Origin: Xanthoparmelia taractica
Lineage: Eukaryota; Ascomycota; Lecanoromycetes; Lecanorales; Parmeliaceae
Reading direction: 5' to 3'
Length of the DNA stretch: 16,469 nt
NCBI GenBank assembly: GCA_033085395.1
Contig: JANQBS010000523.1
Location: 1 to 16,469 of the forward strand
Shown: positions 1 through 8,546 of the stretch, one piece after another
Layout of the letters: the number at the start of each line of letters is the position of its first letter
How positions within the stretch are numbered: the stretch's first letter is position 1
Translations under genes and position numbers: made by a program
The notes under the pieces: model-generated
Databases searched by the model: none
Told to the model about the DNA's origin: nothing
Seen by the model: the letters and a program-made list of their open reading frames with translations, nothing else

Positions 1-831
1 TTTTTATTAAAAATAATTATATACTTTACTCTACTTTCTTATCTTCTATATTTTTTTATAACGAGTTATTATTCTTAGATAAATTCAAAGCCGAAGATAT
101 CGAGTAACAATATTATTATATACGTCTTACGTAATTCTATTTTAATTATTAGCTTAAAAGAATTAATAATTAAAATATCAATTATAAAGATAAATAAATA
201 TTATCTAAAGTCGATTTCTTACTAGCGAAGAATTTTAATATATACTTCTCGCTATAAGTCTAAAGTAGTCGCGAATTTATTAATTTTTTTATAAGTATAA
301 ATACGATAGTTCTTAATAGCGTTATTAGCTTTCTTTTCGCGTTTTAATTTCTTTTTCTTAAAAATAAAAGTGTTAAGTCTTATTCTTAAGCGTTTAATAT
401 TAGAATTTTCGCTAAGATTTTAAACGGCTTTACGCTTTAATTAATTATCTTTAGATCGATTAATTACGTTATAACGTAAAATCTTAAATTTAAGATTATC
501 GAACTTTATATTAATAAGCGAAAAGTGCGTCTAAGAATCTAATTATTCTTCTTTTTTAACAACTAGAAAAAAGATTAATAAAGAAATATAAAGATAAAAA
601 AAGTAATTATTTCTATAAGATCGATGCTCTATAAATTACGATTTAATTAAAAATTATTAATTATATACTCTCTATTAGAATAGAAATATATTAAGTATCT
701 TTAGCTATATTAATAATAGAAACGCGTCTTAAATATTAGAATAAAAGAAAAATATAATAAATAAGAATTATTTAAAAAGAAAGTTTAAGAGGGGAATTAT
801 TTAAATATTAATATTTATTATTAAAAAAATT

Positions 832-1045
832 GCCGAGAAGAAAATCGATTAAGCATTAATTTCTATTATCTATTTAATATAGAAAGATTATCGAGAATTC
901 TACGTATTAGCGTCTAAATTAATAAAATTTTAATACGCTTAAATAGTTACTAGAATAATTATTAGAATTAATTATAAGATAAATTTATTCTTATAGAATC
1001 TTAATATTTATAATAAGAGTATTCTTCTCTCGCTTTTCGATTAAA
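832..1045 (+). pseudogene. Degraded gag-like retroelement coding relic
   Basis: Reading from 832, the + frame gives a protein-like run of about 71 codons. Its interruptions are TAA or TAG codons, each explainable as a RIP-mutated Gln or Trp codon. The readable part has the alternating aromatic, basic and hydrophobic character of retrotransposon gag, including the segments DYREFYVLASKL and INYKINLFL. It lies upstream of the gypsy pol relic on the same strand, the order expected for gag and pol, but a TIR-element fragment and more than 1 kb of unassigned DNA intervene. The family call is inference from style of sequence; I see no diagnostic zinc knuckle here. Confidence 0.3.
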
Positions 1046-1155
1046 AAATAAATTAATTCTAATATTATTACGATAGATATCTAAAAGCATTAACAAATAA
1101 CATTGATTTTATCTATAATATCACGTTTTCTAAGATATGTTTATCGTGTACTTTT

Positions 1156-1262
1156 ATATTCTTTCTACTCTTTCTTCTACTATTTCTTATTCTTCTAATA
1201 TTTATTATCCTTCTATTATTTATTATTCTTCTACTATCTATCTTATTATCTATCTATCTAAT
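1156..1262 (+). repeat. Pyrimidine-rich low-complexity tract
   Basis: The + strand is almost entirely T and C with scattered A, built from irregular TTC, TTA and TCTA units and ending in a TCTA run. It has no coding potential. It separates a less mutated 65-bp stretch from heavily mutated DNA downstream. Confidence 0.6.
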
Positions 1263-1796
1263 AAAGTAAGCTATAACTCATAAAAGAATTACTACGCGAG
1301 ATAATATTTTAAAGTAAATATATTAAATCTATAAATAAAATATTAAGTATAAAGCTAATACGCGAGTAGACGATAATATATAAGAGTAAAGAAAAGATTA
1401 AAGAAATTATAATACACGTAGCTAATATTAGATAATCTTGAGTGTAACTAATTACTTCTACGTAATCTTTAAATGTTTAGCTATTAAAATTAGTTAAGAA
1501 AAATAGATTAGCGTAAAAATTATTAAGTAGTAATACTTAAAAACGTAGATAAAAAGCTAAAAGTAAGTTTAATCTCGAATCTATTTATTTAATTTTATTA
1601 ATATATTATAGCTATTATTTTATATAAGATTCGTTGCTATTAGAGAAGATTCGATCTAATAATTCTTAAGCTCTTCTTTTCGCGAGTGATATGAGAGATC
1701 GCGATAATATATATAAAGAGAGTACGTTTTTCTAGATCGATTATTAAGATTATTTATAAGTCGGCGAAAGATTTTTTTTATTATATATTCGAAGAT

Positions 1797-2415
1797 ATTA
1801 ATCTTTATATTATTTATACGAAGCGTGTAACTATAATAACTAAGAATATATAACTATAAAGAATAATTATAAATTCTTTTTATAATGCGAAGAAAGAAGA
1901 GGAAAATTTACTATCGTAGAGTAAATAATAGATTACTATTATAATTAGCGTGTTAATAATTCTTCTAATAATTAAATAACTTAAATATACTAATAGTAAT
2001 AGAAATAGCTTATTAAGTTCTAGATAATTGCGAAGATCTTTCGTAACACGATATTAAATGCGATAACGAGCTTAGCTTAATAACGTGATAATAAAGTGAA
2101 GTAATGACTAGAATAATAATTAGAATGCTTAATAACATAATAGTGAAGTAAAGTAATAACTAGAATAATGACTAGAATACGTTCGCATGATTCTATAGAG
2201 TAACTTCTTTTATATATAGTATATTTCTCATATTCCTGTATATAACATGAAATATCCCTATATATATTAGAAATTTCTTAGACTATTTTATGATATTAGC
2301 ACGTCTTCCAGATTATTTCATAAAAATCAAATAATATAATCTCAATATTATATCATATCATGATATGGTATCGACACCCTATATCCCAGATTATCCCAGA
2401 CCTTTCCGACTCGTA
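1797..2415 (+). mobile_element. Right-end fragment of TIR element (copy A)
   Basis: This segment aligns along its length with the right half of the complete TIR element at 7356-8538 (matching part from about 7888). Both share the same internal landmarks, such as the motif GATCTTTCGTAA, the subterminal palindrome and the terminal CTTTCCGA(C/T)(T/C)CGTA. The left end at about 1797 is abrupt: sequence upstream does not match the interior of the complete copy, and I find no left TIR. The 8 bases after its right end (ATTACTAG) would be the target duplication, but I see no partner upstream. Copy A carries more C-to-T and G-to-A changes than the other copy; its last roughly 235 bases are the least mutated part. 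A gypsy LTR was considered and is disfavoured. Confidence 0.7.
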
Positions 2416-3400
2416 ATTACTAGAAAAGAAAATAAATAAGATTTTTATATTTTATTAGCGTAATTTTCGCGCTATTATAATAATAGATAATAACGCATTA
2501 CAATAAGATAATAGCAATAATAGCGGATTATAATAGCGACAATAGCATATTATAATAGAATAATAGCGAGCACGTATTCTATTAATTAAGATAACGATAT
2601 TTATAGTCGCGCTATTACGATTCCAGTATATATATATATTAAAATAAATAAGATAGTCTAGACGTAAGTAATCTAGAGTTAACGACGCGATATACATTAA
2701 TCGAGACTACGTTATAACTAGCAATAGCTAGTAAACGTGATTCTAATACACTCGCAAGCACTTAATTATAATACGTAGTTATAATAAGATTTAGAGACTA
2801 AATCTTTTAAGAAGAAAAGTAGTTATAAGAATAGAATCACTTAGCGTAGACTAATAGAACTCGCTTAACTCGCTTATTAGACTATAAGCTACGTAGCAAG
2901 AATAAATATCTAGTATACTTAACGAAAGTCTTAAATATTCGCGAATTCTCTTTTTTCTTTCTTTCTTTCTTAGCTATTAATTCACTTAATAATTTAGATA
3001 ATTATTCTAGTATCTACGTTTCTCAACCTCGCTAATTACCTAGCTACTACGTAGCTTTATTGAAAAGAGACCTTGCTATCTCACAATAAGAGAAAACTTA
3101 ATATAATAAGTTTTTATATAATTATTTATACTATTCGGAAATTTATTAATAAAAGTTATTTATTAATAATATGAAAGATCGACGATATTACGACGATAGC
3201 GAAATAAGAGTATTACACTCTCGTCGCGAAGAATTCACGTTTATAACACGTTCTTAATAAATTTTAAACTATATTTCGATCGAAATTATTAGCGAAATTA
3301 TTATCGTTACGAAATATCGAATATTCTATTAATATTACAAATATAGCGTCTATTAATTTAAATATCTATTCTCTATCTTAAGTTATCTTAGAAAAATAAA
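2416..3400. repeat. RIP-degraded DNA between TIR fragment and RT
   Basis: This AT-rich, stop-filled DNA precedes the gypsy RT relic. By position it could hold gag or protease of that element, but I recognise no motif. At about 2460-2580 there is an irregular array of TAATAGC-type units that keeps several CA steps. At about 2948-2971 there is a TTTC microsatellite. A part near 3000-3090 is less depleted of CC and TG. No primer-binding site or LTR boundary could be identified. Confidence 0.5.
2948..2971 (+). repeat. TTTC microsatellite
   Basis: A short pyrimidine run contains about four consecutive TTTC units within degraded repeat DNA. No function is implied. Confidence 0.7.
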
Positions 3401-3414
3401 CGCGATAGATTACG

Positions 3415-4135
3415 AAGTTTCTCGAAAAGAACTTAATACGAGAATTATATAGTTCTTAGAAATTCTTAATCTTATTTATCAAAAAGATAGAAGATTCGTA
3501 ATAAATATATATCGACTATCGTGCTATAAATGCTATTATTATTAAAAATAAATATTTTCTTTCGTGAATTTAGAATTATCTAGATCGCATCGATCGTTAT
3601 TAATATAAGTCGAAGATTAATCTAATCTCGAAATACTATTAAGTATAAATAACTTCAAAGAATATTCTTAAAACTATCTTTAATATACGACACGAGAAAT
3701 ACGAGTTTATAGCGATATCGTTTAAACTTATTAACGTATCTACAATATTTTAGATTATAATAAATAATATTCTACGATCGTATTTAAATCGCTTCGTAAT
3801 CGTATATCTTAATAATATTCTATCTTTCTTCGACTCGTTAGAGAATTATATTAAATATTTTAAATTAATTCTATAGAAACTTAAGGAAAATAAGCTCTAC
3901 GCGAAGTCGAAAAAATATAATATTAAAATTAAGACGATTAAGGTTTACGAGCACGAGCTTAAAGTCGATAATATTAAATTGTTTCTCTTAAACCTAAGTA
4001 TTATTAAGAATTAATTCGTTTCTACGATCGTATATTAGATATATTAATTTTTAGAACTAATAAATTACTATTATCGCTTTATTTCGAGCTTTATTAAACT
4101 CGCGATATCTTTATCGAATCTTTTAAGAGAGAATA
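3415..4135 (+). pseudogene. Ty3/gypsy reverse transcriptase, RIP-inactivated
   Basis: One frame starting at 3415 can be followed for about 240 codons through internal stops and matches the order of Ty3/gypsy RT motifs. In order I see a KKIEDS block (family: KKDGS), IDYRAINA at 3511 (family: DYRALN), RHEKYEFIAISF (family: hGhYEflvMPFGL), and YLNN at 3805-3816 where the family has the catalytic YLDD. The connecting part NKLYAKSKK follows, then INYYRRFISSF near 4060-4095. Both catalytic Asp codons read AAT instead of GAT, and the usual Gly and Trp positions show G-to-A or C-to-T changes. All of this is expected of RIP. The relic cannot encode an active enzyme. RNase H and integrase follow in the gypsy order; copia would have integrase first. 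Confidence 0.88.
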
Positions 4136-4422
4136 ATATTAAATTTCGAGTAAAGAAGCATAGATAGATTATATAAAATACTTAATATTAGAATATTTTC
4201 GAGACTTTAAAGAACAAGCTCGTAATAGAGTTAATACTATAATAATTATCGTTATAAGAATCTTATATTATCGAGATAAATACGTTAGAGTAAGCTATTA
4301 AATACGCTCTATTATAAATAAATACTAATAAAAAAATTATCTCGTAATATACGATAATCGTAAATTATAGAATATAGAGTTGAATTATCTCGTTTACGAG
4401 AAGAAGCTTCTCGCTATTAAGT

Positions 4423-4427
4423 ATATC
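4423..4427. repeat. Target-site duplication, left copy
   Basis: ATATC immediately left of the 153-bp insertion is repeated at 4581-4585. The bases on either side join into the continuous RNase H frame when one copy and the insert are removed in thought. Confidence 0.75.
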
Positions 4428-4580
4428 TGTTAGGCTGTACGAAGTCATATAAGTGCCCGTGGGTACGCCGTATGGGCTTCATATGGGTTCAAATAGGGCG
4501 TGCGACTTCTATGAAGCGCGGCACCCGAACCCATGAGTTATATTTTTAGTTCTATGGTACAATTGAAAAGCGCCCTCACA
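4428..4580. mobile_element. Unmutated 153-bp insertion, solo-LTR-like
   Basis: A sharply bounded segment of normal composition sits in the middle of RIP-mutated RNase H. It begins TGTTAGG and ends CCTCACA, so it has the TG...CA ends typical of LTRs and short imperfect inverted ends (TGTNAGG). ATATC occurs immediately before (4423-4427) and after (4581-4585), a 5-bp target duplication; the next base allows 6. It encodes nothing I can see. Two 8-bp inverted pairs interleave: GCTTCATA 4476-4483 with TATGAAGC 4510-4517, and ATGGGTTC 4483-4490 with GAACCCAT 4527-4534. GGTTCAAAT at 4486-4494 resembles a pol III B box, so a SINE-like element is an alternative. A short solo LTR is my preferred reading. 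Confidence 0.75.
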
Positions 4581-4585
4581 ATATC
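4581..4585. repeat. Target-site duplication, right copy
   Basis: This ATATC is the right partner of 4423-4427. The following T (4586) also matches the base after the left copy, so a 6-bp duplication cannot be excluded. Confidence 0.75.
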
Positions 4586-4959
4586 TTACGATAATAATAA
4601 AAATATATCGATAATAATACGATAATAACAATTCTAATAGATTATAAGAGTATTAAATATATAAAATTAATAAAAATATTCTTAAAAAGATTAACACGCT
4701 AAATTGAAGAGTTTAAATAATACGATCTCGATATTCGATATCGACTAGATCGCGACGCTATTATATCGAACGCTTTTAATCGTTATCCCGATTTTATAAA
4801 TAAAGTTAATATAAATAATTAAGTCTTCGTAAATACGCTACGAGATCTTAATGAAAATTAATAAATAGATATATTTAAGATATTCTTAAAGAATAATACT
4901 ATTTCCTTAAGAAAGTTTCGTTTATCTATATACTTCGAGTAAATATAAAAGAATTATCG

Positions 4960-5750
4960 ATAGAATTCTATAACGAAGTAGATATAAAGAATCTTCGAAG
5001 ACGGTGCGGCGTCGTATTTAAAATAGTTCTATCGCGTTAACTTCGTAGAGATAATATATAAGAATTATAAATACTTAAGATAATTAGATCTAATAAGATT
5101 AATTAAGTATCGAATATAATAATCGACGATTAATATAGATATTATGAACTTTATACGATATTACTCTATATATTAAATAGCTAAAGAATCTCTCTTTTAG
5201 TAATAGAAAGAGATGAATATATTATAAGTTCGTATTGATATTTAATTATTCGAATTATAATTAATTAATATAATTAAAATCTTATTAAAGATATTAAACG
5301 AGAATTATTAAATTATTATAATAATTAATTTTATTATAGAATAATTAATTATAAAGACGATATAAAATACGACGAATAAGACGATAGTAGATTTTCTATA
5401 CGATTAAATCTTCGTAAACTATAAACCTTCACGAAAGCTCTTATTCGATAATAGTACGAATTTTCTTAATCGCGTCGTAATATTATATCTTATTCGTCTT
5501 AAAACTAGATATCGAATAATAACTTTATATTATTTTTATATTAATAATAAGATTAAAAATCTTAACGAATCTTTAAGAAAAATTTTAATAAAGTATCTTA
5601 TAAATAAGTTAATAAGATTATAAGATTAATTTCTAATATAGACGCTATTTATAAGTATATTAAGCTTTATATAATCTTAAAACGATCGTCTTTCTATTTA
5701 ATTTATAAGATAAATTCTTAACTTTTATTAAATAAAAATCTCTTAAGATC
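4960..5750 (+). pseudogene. Gypsy integrase core relic
   Basis: The same frame as the second half of RNase H continues into an integrase catalytic core. I read KTIVDFLYD at about 5381-5407, then KLLFDNSTNFLNRVV at about 5435-5476, where the second catalytic Asp (5447-5449) survives. KTRYRIIT and NNKIKNLNESL follow; in the last, the catalytic Glu position (5555-5557) reads AAA, Lys. Exactly 35 codons separate these two positions, matching the D,D35E spacing. The first catalytic Asp is plausibly the AAT (Asn) at 5267-5269, 60 codons before the second. The upstream zinc-binding part (about 4960-5240) is too degraded to assign residues. At least one and probably two catalytic residues are lost by RIP-type G-to-A change. 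Confidence 0.85.
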
Positions 5751-5759
5751 TTTAAATAA

Positions 5760-6110
5760 TAAAGTTAACGCGAAAAAATTATAAAAACGTATCGAGCGTA
5801 TAATAATAGTGCAATAAACGATTAATAAATATTTATTAAAAAGAGTAATTTTATAAAGATATATTCGCGATAAAAGAATTAAGTTATACACGCTATAAAT
5901 AGACGAATAAATACTTATTCGAAATAAAGTAAAGTAAAAGTTTAAAGTCGCTTAATTTAAATCTTATAGAATTCTAAAAAAACACTCTTTTAATATATAC
6001 GCGTTATAGATATTTAATAAATATATCTTACAAAACTTAATTTATAAAAATCGTCTAAAGAAGACGAAGATATTACTAAAAAATATTAAAAAATATTAAA
6101 TAAATTCTAT
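5760..6110 (+). pseudogene. Integrase C-terminal region of gypsy pol relic
   Basis: After the core, the + strand keeps coding-like segments that fit the C-terminal tail of fungal gypsy integrases. There is a basic segment near 5830-5900, a short FEIK reading near 5919-5930 corresponding to the family's FExKWFGP block, and a final LQNLIYKNRLKK at about 6029-6064 corresponding to the conserved conclusion of the polyprotein. Stops and G-to-A changes are frequent. I see no clear chromodomain. This marks the likely 3' end of pol. Confidence 0.65.
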
Positions 6111-7347
6111 CTTAAAATCGAAGTTAAGAAAAGTATTAAGTATTACTCTAACTTCGTCGCAAGTCGAAGATATACTCGACTTAAAAAATATAAAAGATAT
6201 ATCTATATATAATAAGCTCGCTACTATAATTCAAGTAGAATAAGAGCGCTATAAATATATAGATATATATCGATTCTAAGTAAGGGAGAAATAAGCTAGA
6301 TAACTCGAGAAAGAAGCTATTATTAAAGCTCGAAAGCGTAGCGCTACTATTACGAAAGCATAGTAAAAACGTAATATTACTAATATAGTAGCATAGTAAT
6401 TAAAATAAGACTTTGTTTTATAGATAATCGATAATATTATTATTAATTCACGAAAGATTAATATATTTATTAATAAAAAAAAGAATATACTTATTATATA
6501 GAATAGTCTATTTAACGTAAAAGCGTCTCGAGAAGATCTATATATGAAGATAGATCTCGAGATTAAAAGAAAAGTATAGAAATCGAATTCGAGAAAGAAT
6601 CGCGACGATTCTAAGAAATTTTCGTTATACTCTCGAGAAGAGAAAAGTAATTTAAAAAAATAAAAAGAGATTATTAAAGATAATCTAAAAGACTCGAAGA
6701 TACGTTAAGAAGATTTTAAGAATATTTTAAAGATATAAAAAAGAAAATAAAGAATATTAAAAGACGTTCGAAAATATTTAAAAAGAATACGAAGATTATA
6801 AAATAAGATTATTATAAAGATAAAAAGATATTAGAACGAGTTTAAGAGAGAATTTAAGAGAATATAACTATTAAGAAAATATCTCGAAATATTAATAAGA
6901 TAAACACTTATAATTTACGATTAAGTATTAAGCGTAGAATATTTTAATATAGATAAAAATACTTTTATAATTATATTATAATAATACTATTACGAGCTCG
7001 TAGTAATACTACTATATAAATATCTATAATAAAAGAAAATCGAAGTCTTATCGACTTCGTTATAAGACTATTTACAAGTTAAAAGACTTCTTATATTTAT
7101 TAGTAATATTATTATTATTATTCTTCTTCTTATTATTTAAAGCGCTAGATATTATAATATTATTAATTCTTCTAATAGAGCGAGGCGTAAGAGACGAAAG
7201 AGATTTATTATAATAAGCTCGTAGCTCTCTTAATTCAAGGTCGAGACAAACGCGATTTAAAATAATATAGATCTTATAAAACTTCTCGAGATCATCGTAA
7301 TTCGCTACGAATAAAGTGATTTCTTAATAAATAAGATTATTAGTAGA
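6111..7347. repeat. RIP-degraded, purine-rich DNA downstream of pol
   Basis: All frames are broken. From about 6530 to 6900 the + strand is strongly purine-rich (A and G), reading as Lys/Glu/Arg-rich fragments in several frames; this could be a second ORF or a low-complexity region of a retroelement. I recognise no domain and no LTR. The last bases (about 7190-7347) are the left flank of the TIR element at 7356 and were contiguous with DNA now starting at about 8547 before that insertion. Confidence 0.5.
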
Positions 7348-7355
7348 GATAGAAG
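7348..7355. repeat. 8-bp target-site duplication, left copy
   Basis: GATAGAAG lies directly left of the left TIR and is repeated exactly at 8539-8546 directly right of the right TIR. Eight-base duplications are characteristic of the hAT superfamily. Confidence 0.85.
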
Positions 7356-7375
7356 TACGAGTCGGAAAGATCTGG
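7356..7375 (+). repeat. Left terminal inverted repeat
   Basis: Twenty bases starting TACGAGTCGG and ending GATCTGG match the right end in inverse orientation with one mismatch (position 5, A against G, a RIP-type transition). Confidence 0.85.
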
Positions 7376-8472
7376 TATATTAGTGAGATATCCCATATCA
7401 TACCGTATTATATTATATTATGAAAGGGTATTATAGGGAGGTTATATCAGATCACTTATAAAGATATAAGATGGGAAATTACTAATATTATAAAATAGTC
7501 TGGGAAATTTCTAATATATGTAGGGATATCTTATAATGTAGATTATTTCCCATATCAGGTGGCGAATAAGATAAAAAATACTCCTTACGCTAACTGCTAG
7601 CATTAATGTAGACTCTCGTCTTACGAATCTATATATATTAGATATTAGTGATGGCTAGAATAATAACTAGAATTTATATATCTTAGCTAAAGTTATTAAT
7701 AGACCTTTTCCTTATCTTTAGATAGCGTTCTATTTCTTCGAATTATATTAGCTTTTCTAAAAGTCCTCGTTAATTGGGCTGACGCGAATCTTACTAAGAA
7801 GCTCTTATAAGAATAGTTAAATAACATACGCCATGTAGAGAATATATTTAAGATCTTTCGTATTCTACTCTTCAAGATTAAGTAAATTATTAAATCTTTA
7901 TATTATTTATACGAAGCGTGTAACTTTAATAATTAAGGATATGTAACTATAAAGAATAATTGTAAATTCTTTTTATAATGCGAAGAGAAAAGAGAGGAAT
8001 TTGCTGTCGTAGAATAGATAGTAAATTGCTATTATAGTTAGCGTGCTAGTAATTCTTCTAATAATTAAATAAATTAAATATATTAATAGTAGTAGAAATA
8101 GCTCGCTAAGCCTTAGGTGATTGCGAAGATCTTTCGTAATACGATATTGAATGCGATGACGAGCTTAGCTTAATAACGTGATAATAAAGTGAAGTAATAA
8201 TAATAACGATGATAAAGTGAAGTGATAACTAGAATAATGACTAGAATACTTAATAATATAATAATAAAGTGAAGTAACGACTAGAATAATAATTAGAATA
8301 CGTTCGCATGATTCTATATAGAGTAACTTCTTCTATATATAGTATATTTCCCATATTTCTACATATAACATGAAATACCCCTGCATATATTAGAAATTTC
8401 TCAGATTATTTCATAATATCAGCACGTCTCCAAGATTATCCCATAAAAATCAAATAATATAGTCTTAATATC

Positions 8473-8494
8473 ATACCATACCATGGTATGGTAT
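8473..8494. repeat. 22-bp perfect subterminal palindrome
   Basis: The 11 bases ATACCATACCA (8473-8483) are followed at once by their reverse complement (8484-8494). The same site in copy A (2350-2371) is also palindromic except for one position changed by a RIP-type transition. It lies about 45 bases inside the right TIR, a usual place for transposase binding sites. A binding role is inference. Confidence 0.8.
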
Positions 8495-8518
8495 CGACAT
8501 CTCATATCCCAGACCATT

Positions 8519-8538
8519 CCAGATCTTTCCGACCCGTA
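8519..8538 (-). repeat. Right terminal inverted repeat
   Basis: This is the inverse partner of 7356-7375, ending GACCCGTA next to the GATAGAAG duplication. Confidence 0.85.
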
Positions 8539-8546
8539 GATAGAAG
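8539..8546. repeat. 8-bp target-site duplication, right copy
   Basis: GATAGAAG is an exact copy of 7348-7355 and marks the right boundary of the TIR element. Confidence 0.85.

Larger units (their letters stand above)
1..1796. repeat. RIP-degraded repeat DNA, class uncertain
   Basis: This stretch is AT-rich with very few CA, TG, CC or GG steps but frequent CG, which is the signature of RIP on a formerly repeated sequence. Every frame is broken by TAA/TAG stops. One stretch on the + strand (832-1045) reads like protein and is listed separately. A short part at about 1085-1150 keeps several CA/TG steps and is less mutated. Beyond a pyrimidine-rich tract at about 1156-1262 I recognise nothing else. 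It may be the 5' part of the gypsy element whose pol lies at 3415-6110, but the intervening TIR-element fragment and the lack of visible LTRs leave that open. Confidence 0.7.
4261..4800 (+). pseudogene. Gypsy RNase H domain relic, split by insertion
   Basis: The segment beginning SYIIEIN corresponds to the start of gypsy RNase H; the first catalytic Asp is replaced by Asn at 4279-4281. A one-base frame change near the A-run at about 4330 leads to the recognisable NRKL...ELNYLVYEKKLLAIKY block ending at 4427. A 153-bp foreign segment follows. The domain then resumes with LIDYKSIKYIK, LKRLTR and EEFK..DLDIRY near 4620-4740, ending in a degraded linker of the family type. Removing the insert plus one target copy would rejoin two halves of one codon series, which proves the insert is secondary. 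Stops and G-to-A changes mark it as RIP-inactivated. Confidence 0.82.
7356..8538. mobile_element. Complete 1,183-bp non-autonomous TIR element (hAT-like)
   Basis: The left end (7356-7375) and the reverse complement of the right end (8519-8538) agree at 19 of 20 positions: TACGAGTCGGAAAG... against TACGGGTCGGAAAG.... Perfect GATAGAAG direct repeats flank both ends, so this is a complete insertion. Subterminal regions are rich in short repeated and palindromic motifs (GGGAAATT..CTAATAT twice on the left, a 22-bp palindrome on the right), as is usual where a transposase binds. There is no transposase-like reading frame, so movement would depend on an enzyme made elsewhere. It is less RIP-mutated than the host DNA around it, and its right half (from about 7888) is shared with copy A at 1797-2415. 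The hAT assignment rests on the 8-bp duplication; a Mutator-like element with a 9-bp duplication (AGATAGAAG) is possible if the end is set one base in. Confidence 0.85.

Noticed and set aside
2455..2697. Open frame of 80 codons on the - strand
   Set aside because: Chance frame in low-complexity AT-rich DNA made of Ile, Tyr and Leu runs; it arises from the TAATAGC-type array.
1797..8538. Copies at 1797-2415 and 7888-8538 as the two LTRs of the gypsy element
   Set aside because: The right copy belongs to a TIR element with its own inverted partner at 7356 and an exact 8-bp duplication. The two copies also carry unequal RIP loads, and no primer-binding site or LTR ends were found.
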